From positions 62,001 through 126,000 of the forward strand of contig NZ_PGTS01000001.1 of assembly GCF_002844235.1 (NCBI RefSeq): DNA of 64,000 nucleotides, in the 5' to 3' direction. The notes below the pieces were generated by a model. It saw nothing but the letters and a program-made list of their open reading frames with translations. It was not told where the DNA came from and made no database searches. This DNA is from Thalassospira povalilytica. GTDB taxonomy: Bacteria > Pseudomonadota > Alphaproteobacteria > Rhodospirillales > Thalassospiraceae. The first letter of the stretch is position 1. Each line of letters begins with the position of its first letter. The translations under genes and the position numbers were made by a program. This document shows positions 40,901-49,900 of this stretch, piece after piece.

Positions 40901-43900
40901 ACGACACCATTGACGGTGGCGAGGGCATTGATCTTCTGGATCTGTCGGATGCGGATGGCGTGAATGTTGATCTGGATGCCGGGACGGCACAGTCCGGTGC
41001 ATTTGGATCAGACATCGTTTCGAACATCGAAAATGTGACCGGTTCGGCTGGTGATGACATCATCACCGGTTCGGATGCGGCCAACGAAATTGATGGGGGT
41101 GCAGGCAATGACACCCTTGATGGTGGTGCAGGTAACGACACCGTCATCGCCGGTGCAGGTGACGATACGGTTCTGGCCGGTGCAGGCGATGATACGCTTG
41201 CCGGTGGTGAGGGTATTGACACCCTGGATATGACCGGCGCCGATGGTGCGGTGGTTGATCTGGATGCGGGCAGTGCATCTTCGAGCGCGACCGGTAATGA
41301 CGCAATTTCCGGCTTTGAAAATGTAACTGGCAGTGACGGTGCGGACACCATCACAGGCAGCGACGGCGCAAACACCATTGCAACGGGTGCCGGCGACGAT
41401 ATCGTCGATGGCGGTGCTGGTGACGACGTGATCGACGGCGGTGCCGGGAATGACAGCCTGCTGGGTGGTGCCGGAAACGACATTCTGGACGGTGGTGCTG
41501 GCGATGACCGGATGGATGCAGGTGTTGGTGATGACACCCTGACCGGTAGTGCGGGTGCCGATACCTTTGTCTTTGCCGATGGTACGGATGATGATCTGGT
41601 CACCGACTTTACCGTTGGAACCGATCAGATCGCCCTGCCAGATAGCGGTGTGACCAGCTGGACCCAGTTGCGTGACATGCTGTCCAATGGTCCCGACGGT
41701 GCAGTGATTACATTGCCGTCCGGTGGCACGGTCACCCTTTCGGGTGTCGCGGTCGAGGATCTTGGTCCGGGCGACTTCGAAGGCATCGATAACGTTCCGA
41801 CCGAAGGCAATGACAGTCTTGGTGGCACCGATGGTGATGACACCATCAATGGCGGCGGCGGCGATGACACGATTTCCGGCGGCGGCGGTGATGACACGCT
41901 CGGTGGTGGCGAAGGTGACGACACGCTTGAAGGCGGATCGGGCAATGACACCCTGACAGGTGGCAGCGGCACCGACACCCTTGACGGTGGCGATGGCGAT
42001 GACGTGCTTGAATTCGGCGCGGATGGCACGGCACAGGCTGGTGACAGCACCGACCATGCCGGAAGCCCGGGTGTCGACGGTACCGGCGATGTCGCCGATC
42101 TCGAAGGTCTTGGTGTCAGCAATGATGTCTATGACGGTGGTGCGGGCACCGATACGCTGGTTGGGACCAGCGGCGGGGACGCGATCATTCTTGATGGCGA
42201 TCATGAAAATGGTGCAGCAAATCCGTCCATCGTTGATGTCGAAGTTATCAATACCGGTGACGGTGACGATGTCGTCGATCTGACCAGCCAGGTTCATTCC
42301 TATGGTGATGTGACGGTTGATGCCGGTGCGGGCAATGACACTGTCTGGACCAACAAAGGCAATGACAGCATCAGTGGCGGTGACGGCAATGACCACATCA
42401 ATGCCGGTGCAGGCAATGACATCGTTGATGCCGGTGCGGGGGATGACACGGTTGTCGGTGATGCCGGTAATGATACCCTGATCGGTGGTGATGGTGCCGA
42501 TACCCTTGATATGTCCGGTGTCGATGCGGATATCGCGGTCAATCTTGATGATGGCACCGCCAATAGCAGCGAAACCGGATCGGACGTTGTTTCGGGCTTT
42601 GAAAACCTGATCACCGGTTCGGGCGACGATACGGTAACCGGCAGCGCATCCGATGACACGATTGCGACCGGCGACGGTGCCGACACCATTGATGGTGGCG
42701 ATGGTATTGACCTGATTGATGCGGGTGCCGGAAATGACGTGATTTCCGACGGTGCCGGCAGTGATCTTGTCATGGCGGGTGCGGGCGACGATACGGTTGT
42801 TGCCGGTTCCGGCAATGACAGCCTTGATGGTGGCGACGGTGTTGACACCCTTGATATGTCGAACGCGTCCGGTGATGCGGTTGTCGATCTGGGTGCCGGA
42901 ACGGCAAGCTCGTCGGAAACCGGCAATGACCAGATTTCGAACTTCGAAAATGTAACCACCGGTGCCGGTGATGATCAGATCACCGGGTCGAACGGTGATA
43001 ACGTCATCCATGCCGGTGCAGGTAATGACACCATTGATGGCGGTGCCGGTGACGACACCGTTTCGGGTGGTGCGGGTGCCGATACATTTGTCTTTGCCGA
43101 TGGCACGGATGACGATGTCGTCAGCGATTTCACCCGCGGCGAAGACAAGCTTTCGATTGATGATCTTGGCATCGAACGCTGGGCCGACCTTGTGCCGATG
43201 CTAAGTGAAAATGGCAATGGCGACGCGGTGCTGAACCTGCCGTCTGGCGGGACAGTGACCCTTGTCGGTGTTGGTCTGAGCGAACTGAGCGCAGATGACT
43301 TCACCAACATCACCGATGGCGCGACACCATATGATGACGTTCTTGAAGGCACCGATGGTGACGACACCATCGATGCGCTGGCCGGTGATGACACCGTAAC
43401 CGGTGGTGCAGGTGACGATACCCTTCTTGGCAATGACGGTTCGGACACCATTGATGGTGGAACCGGAAACGATGACATTGACGGCGGTTCGGGCAATGAC
43501 ACGCTGGCTGGTGGTGCCGGGAATGACGACATTGCCGGTGGCGATGGCAACGACACCCTGACCGGTGGTGCGGGCGACGATACCCTTGATGGCGGTGCTG
43601 GTGACGATGTTCTGAACTTCGAAGCCGATGGCACCGCGGACACCGGTGAAACGACCGAACATACCGGAAGCCCGGGTGTTGACGGGACCGGCGATCTGGC
43701 CGGCATCAGTGGCAAGAACATTTCCGATGATACGTTCATTGGCGGTGACGGCAACGACACCCTGAACATGACCGGTGGCAGTGATGCACTGGTTCTGGAC
43801 GGTTCGAAACTGGGCGATGGTCAAACCACCACGCCAACCGTTGAAACCCGCACTCTGGGTCTGACGAATTCGGCAAGTGCGGCGGATGTTCAGGCCGCCT

Positions 43901-46900
43901 GGTCGGATGCCAACCTGTACGCCTATGATTTCGGGACATCTTTTGTCGACGAGAACGGCAAGCTGAACCTTGGTGCTGCGGATGATACCGTGACCTTTGA
44001 TGGTAACGGTATCGGCAATAATGGTGGCAGCCCGGCAGGCAGCCAGATCAACCACGATGCGGCAACCGGCGAAAGCGAAGCAATCGTTGTCGATCTTGGT
44101 GCCGATGCAACCACCGCAACGGTTCAGGTTTCCAACCTGATGGCTGGTGAAGGTGGCGGCGAAGTCGGTTCCTGGCAGGCCTTTGATGCCGATGGCAACC
44201 TTGTTGCGTCGGGTACGCTTGATGACAGCACGATCGACTACACCAGTAACGGTGTTGGCACGGCGACCATCAGTGTGACCGACGGTGCTGGCAACCCGAT
44301 CGAATTCCGTTATCTGGCATTTGAAAGCGAACCATATGCCAACGGTTCAAGCGGTTCTGACAGCAGTGACTTCTTTGTCCGGTCGATCAGCTATGACACG
44401 GTTGTTGATGAAACAACCGCTGACGGGGCGCGTCTTGACGGGGTTGAAGTCATCAATGCCGGTGACGGCAACGATGTTGTCGATCTGACAAGCGATACGA
44501 TTTCCTATGGCGATGTGACCATCAATGGTGGTTCGGGTGCCGATACCCTTTGGGGTAACGCCGGCGACGATACCATTCGCGGCGAACTGGGTGATGACAA
44601 CATCCATGGCGGTGCCGGTGACGATTACCTTGATGGTGGTTACGGCGATGATGTGATCGATGGCGGCGCTGGCAATGACACCCTGCTTGGCGGCACTGGC
44701 GAAGATGAACTTCGTGGTGGTGCAGGCGATGACACCATCGTTGGCGGGGCCGATGTCGATACCGTCATTTATGACGATGCAACATCCGGTGTTGATGTCG
44801 ATCTGGCCAATTACACGGCCACCGGCGGTGCCGGTAATGATGCGATCTATCAGGTCGAAAACGTTACCGGTTCGGACCATGACGACACCATCAAGGGCGA
44901 TCACAAAGCCAACATCCTTGACGGTGGTGCGGGCAACGACACGCTGGTCGGTGGTGCGGGCAACGATACCCTGCGCGGTGGCGAAGGTTCGGATACCGTT
45001 GATTACAGCAACGCATCCGGTGCGGTGAATGCCGACCTGTCGACGGGAACCGCCCAGATCGGCAATACCGAAACCGACAAGCTTTCAAGCATCGAAAACC
45101 TGATCGGATCAAGCGGCAATGACACACTGACCGGATCGGACGGGGATAACACCCTGGTCGGTGGCCTTGGCAATGACACGCTTGTTGGCAATGATGGCAA
45201 TGACGTTCTTGAAGGCGGTGCCGGAAACGACACCCTTGACGGTGGCGCGGGCGAAGACACCCTGTCGGGCGGCGACGGCAATGATGTGATCAATGCCGGT
45301 GCGGGCAATGACATTGTCGATGGTGGTGCGGGTGACGATACCGTACTTGCAGGGGCAGGCGACGATACCCTTGCCGGTGGCGACGGAACCGATACCCTTG
45401 ATATGTCTGAAGCCACCAGTGGTGCGACGGTCGATCTTTCGGCTGGTACGGCAAGCGCGAGCGAAACCGGCAATGACAGCATTTCCGGATTTGAAAATGT
45501 AGTTGGCGGTGCCGGTGCGGATACCATTACCGGTTCTGACGGCGACAACGTGATTTCCGGCAATGGCGGGGACGATGTCCTTGACGGTGGTGCTGGCAAT
45601 GACACGATTTCGGGTGGTGCTGGCAACGATACGGTAATGGCCGGTGCTGGTGATGACACCCTGTCGGGTGGTGCAGGCACCGACATGCTTGATCTGTCTG
45701 AAGCCACCAGCGGTGCAACAGTTGATCTGTCGGCGGGCACGGCAAGCTCGACCGAGACCGGCAATGACAGTATTTCCGGCTTTGAAAATCTGACGACTGG
45801 CGACGGTGATGACACGATCACCGGATCGTCGGGCGATAACGTGATTGATGCCGGTGCGGGCAACGACACGATCGCCGCAGGCGATGGCAATGACACCATC
45901 ACCGGCGGTGCTGGTGCCGATACGCTGATCTTTGAAAATGGCACCGATGACGACGTCGTCAGTGACTTCAATATCGGCGAAGACGTCATTTCATTGCCTG
46001 ATCTTGGCATCGATGCCTGGACTGACCTTAAGGCGCTTCTGGCCGATGATGGCAATGGCAACACGGTAATCAATCTGCCGGCGGGCGGTACCGTGACGCT
46101 GGTGGGTGTGGCGCTTGATCAGCTTGGCCCGGATCAGTTTGAAGGTGTGTCCAACATCGGCACGCCGGAAGACGACAATCTGAGCGGCACGGGCGGCGAT
46201 GACAGCATTGACGGTCTTGCTGGCGATGACACGATTGCAGGCGACGGTGGCAATGACACCCTGATCGGTGGCGCGGGCGACGATACCGTTTCCGGTGGCG
46301 ACGGCAATGACACGCTTTCGGGTGGCGAAGGTGACGATACGCTTGATGGCGGATCGGGTGATGACACCTTTGAATTCGATGCCGACGATGTTGCCGCGAC
46401 CAATTCGGAAACCACCCATGACGGCAGCCCGGGCGTTGCAGGGACCGGTGATGTTGCCGACATCAGTGGCAAGAATATCAGTGACGACACCTTTGTCGGC
46501 GGGGATGGCAATGACACGCTGAACCTGACCGGTGGTGATGATGCGCTGGTTCTTGATGGCGCCAAACTGGGCGAAACAGACACAACGCTTGAAACCAGAA
46601 CACTTGGCCTGTCGGGCAGCGGTTCGGCATCGGCTGTCGAAGCGGCCTGGTCGGATGCCAACCTGTATGCCTTTGATTTCGGAACGTCGCTTGTTGATGA
46701 AAATGGCAAGCTTGATCTGTCGGCTGCGGATGACACCGTCGGGTTCTTTGGTGCGGGTCTTGGCAATAGCGGTGGTCAGGTTGCCGGTAGCGAGATCAAT
46801 CATGATGCGCCATCAGGCAACAGCGAGGCGATTGTTGTTGATCTTGGCAATGATGCCCGCAGCGCGAATGTTCAACTTTCTGCCTTCTATGGCAACGAAC

Positions 46901-49900
46901 ATGGCGGCGAGACAGCGTCCTGGCAGGCCTTTGATGCCGACGGAAACCTTGTTGGTTCGGGCGTTCTTGATGACAGCACGGTAACCTATGGCACCAACGG
47001 TGTCGGAAGCGCGACCATTTCGATCACCGACGCATCGGGTGCACCGGTTGATTTCCGCTATATTGCGTTCCAGGCCGAACCGTATGCCGATGGCACGGTT
47101 GGCAGTGACAGCAGCGACTTCTATGTCCAGTCGATTTCCTATGAAGCGGTCATTGAAACGCCGGTTACCGATGACGTGCGCCTTGAAGATGTCGAAGTCA
47201 TCAATGCCGGTGATGGCAATGACGTTGTCGATCTGACCAGCCAGACCCACGCATATGGTGATGTCACCGTTGATGGTGGTGACGGCGACGATACCCTGTG
47301 GACCAGTTCGGGCAACGATACGGTGCTTGGCGGTGCCGGCAATGACGTGATCAATGACGGTGCGGGCAATGATGTTGTCGATGCCGGTGCAGGGGACGAC
47401 ACGGTAACGGGCAGTGCCGGTGATGACACGATCGACGGTGGCGACGGGTCCGATACATTCGATGCATCGACCAGCAACGGCGCGACGATTGATCTGGCAG
47501 CGGGTACGGCATCCTCGGCCGAAACCGGGAATGATAGCCTTGCCAATATCGAAAACGTCATCGGGTCGTCCGGTGGTGACACCATCACGGGCAATGACGC
47601 GGCGAATACGATCGCGGCAGGCGACGGTGCCGATACCATCAATGATGGTGCGGGCAACGACGTTGTCGATGCCGGTGCAGGCAATGACAGCCTGATCGCA
47701 GCAGCCGGTGATGACAGCATCGATGGTGGCGAGGGTGAAGATACCCTTGATATGGGTGCGGCCAATGGCGCAACGGTTGATCTTGATGCCGGCACGGCAA
47801 GCTCGGATGCGACCGGTTCGGATGCAATCAGCAGCATTGAAAATGTCATCGGTTCGGACGGCAATGATGTTCTGAGCGGATCGGATGGCGCGAACACCCT
47901 TCTGGGTGGGGCCGGTGATGACACCATCGAAGGCGGTGCCGGTGGCGACTACCTTGATGGTGGCGAAGGCCGCGATACGATCAGCTATGAAGGATCGGAT
48001 GCGGGCGTCGAGGTTTATCTTGGCGAAACCGATGCCAATGCCCGTAACCCGGGTGATGGCGGCCGTGCCTTTGGCGGTGATGCCGCCGGTGACATTCTTG
48101 CCAACTTTGAAAAAGTCATCGCGTCGGCCCATGACGACTACATTTATGGTAACAGCCAGAACAACGAAGTTGATCTGGGCGACGGCAATGACACGTTTGA
48201 CAATGTCGAAGCCGATGTCAGCGAAGACACCATCGATGGCGGTCTTGGCAATGACACCATCTGGACCGGTGACGGTTCGGACACCCTGTCGGGTGGCGAG
48301 GGCAATGACTATCTGAATGGTGAAAAAGGCGACGACTATCTCGATGGTGGTGCCGGTACGGACCGTCTGATTGGCGGCGAAGGCAACGATACCCTCGATG
48401 GTGGTGAAGGCAATGACACCCTGACCGGTGGTTCGGGTGCGGACCTTATTCAGGTCAGCAGCCTGATTGGTGACAAGGTGGTCACCGATTTCAACACCAG
48501 CGTTGACCAGATTTCGCTCGATGCCCTTGATATCAGCACCTGGTCGGAACTGGCGCCGCTTCTGTCGGAAGTCAATGGCAACACGGTTATCGATCTGGGT
48601 GATCAGGGATCGGTCACGCTGCTTGGTGTGCGTCTGAACGATGTTTCTTCCGACATGTTTGTCGGTATTGAAAATGATGGTGGTGCAACGCCGTTTGACG
48701 ATGTTCTGATCGGTACCAGCGAAGATGATTATATCGACGCACTGGCCGGGAATGATGTTGTCGATGGCGGTGCCGGTGATGACACGATCAACGGCATGGA
48801 AGGTGATGACAACCTCTCGGGCGGTACCGGCGATGACACCATCACCGGCGGCAGTGGTAATGACGTTGTTTCGGGCGGTGACGGTGACGACACGCTTGAT
48901 GGCAACGAAGGCCATGACGTGATTTCGGGTGGTGCGGGCAACGATACCCTTATCGGTGGCAGCGGCAACGACGTCATGGATGGCGGCGGCGGCGATGACC
49001 ATATCGATGGCATGGATGGCGACGATACCATCACCGGCGGCGACGAAACCGACACCATTTACGGATCGGCCGGCAATGACAGCCTTGATGGCGAAGGTGG
49101 CGACGACGTCATTTCCGGTGGCGACGACAATGACAGCATTGCCGGTGGTGCGGGCAATGACCTTCTGTCCGGGGATGCCGGCGACGACACGATTGATGGC
49201 GGTACCGGGAACGACACGCTTCTGGGCGGTGACGGCAATGACACCCTGCGCGGCGGGGATGGCGATGACGTTCTGTCTGGCGGTGCTGGCAATGACCTGC
49301 TTGACGGTGGTGCCGGTAATGACACCCTGACCGGAACCGACGGGACAGATACCCTGATTGGTGGTTCGGGCAACGATACGCTTGATGGCGGTGCCGGTGA
49401 TGACACCTATACCGGCGGTACCGGTGCTGATCAGATTCTTGTTTCCAACAATTCCGGCAACAAGGTTGTTACCGACTTCAACCCGCAGGAAGACCAGATC
49501 AACCTGGCATCGCTTGATGTTGATGACTGGACGGAACTGCGCGGCCTGATGAGCGAAGTTAACGGCAACACGGTCATTGATCTGAACGGTCAGGGATCGT
49601 TGACGCTGGTCGGTGTTTCGATGGGTGCACTTACCGCTGACATGTTTGTCGGTGTTGAAGCATCAAGCGGCCCGACCCCGTATGATGATGTGCTTTATGG
49701 CACCAGCAACAATGACACGATTGCGGCCCTTGCCGGTGACGATACGGTTTATGGCCTGAACGGGCAGGACACCCTGTCTGGCATGGAAGGCAATGACAGC
49801 CTGTATGGCGGTGACGGCGACGATACCCTGTCGGGTGATGCCGGAAATGACCTTGTCGAAGGTGGCAGCGGTCAGGACAAGATCACCGGTGGTATAGGCG

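Larger units (their letters stand above)
38830..48672 (+). repeat. Five tandem higher-order units of the RTX protein
   Basis: Units start near 38830, 40435, 42005, 43615 and 46370. Each runs: F-E-x-D aromatic strand, S-P-x-x-D-G-T-G-D-V-A, V-V-D-L-T-S then S-Y-G-D-V-T-(I/V), RTX blocks, and ends with a D-F module closing near 40140, 41790, 43313, 46150 and 48672. The first three spacings are about 1.6 kb (some 530 residues); the fourth is enlarged by an inserted domain and additional RTX blocks. Confidence 0.85.
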
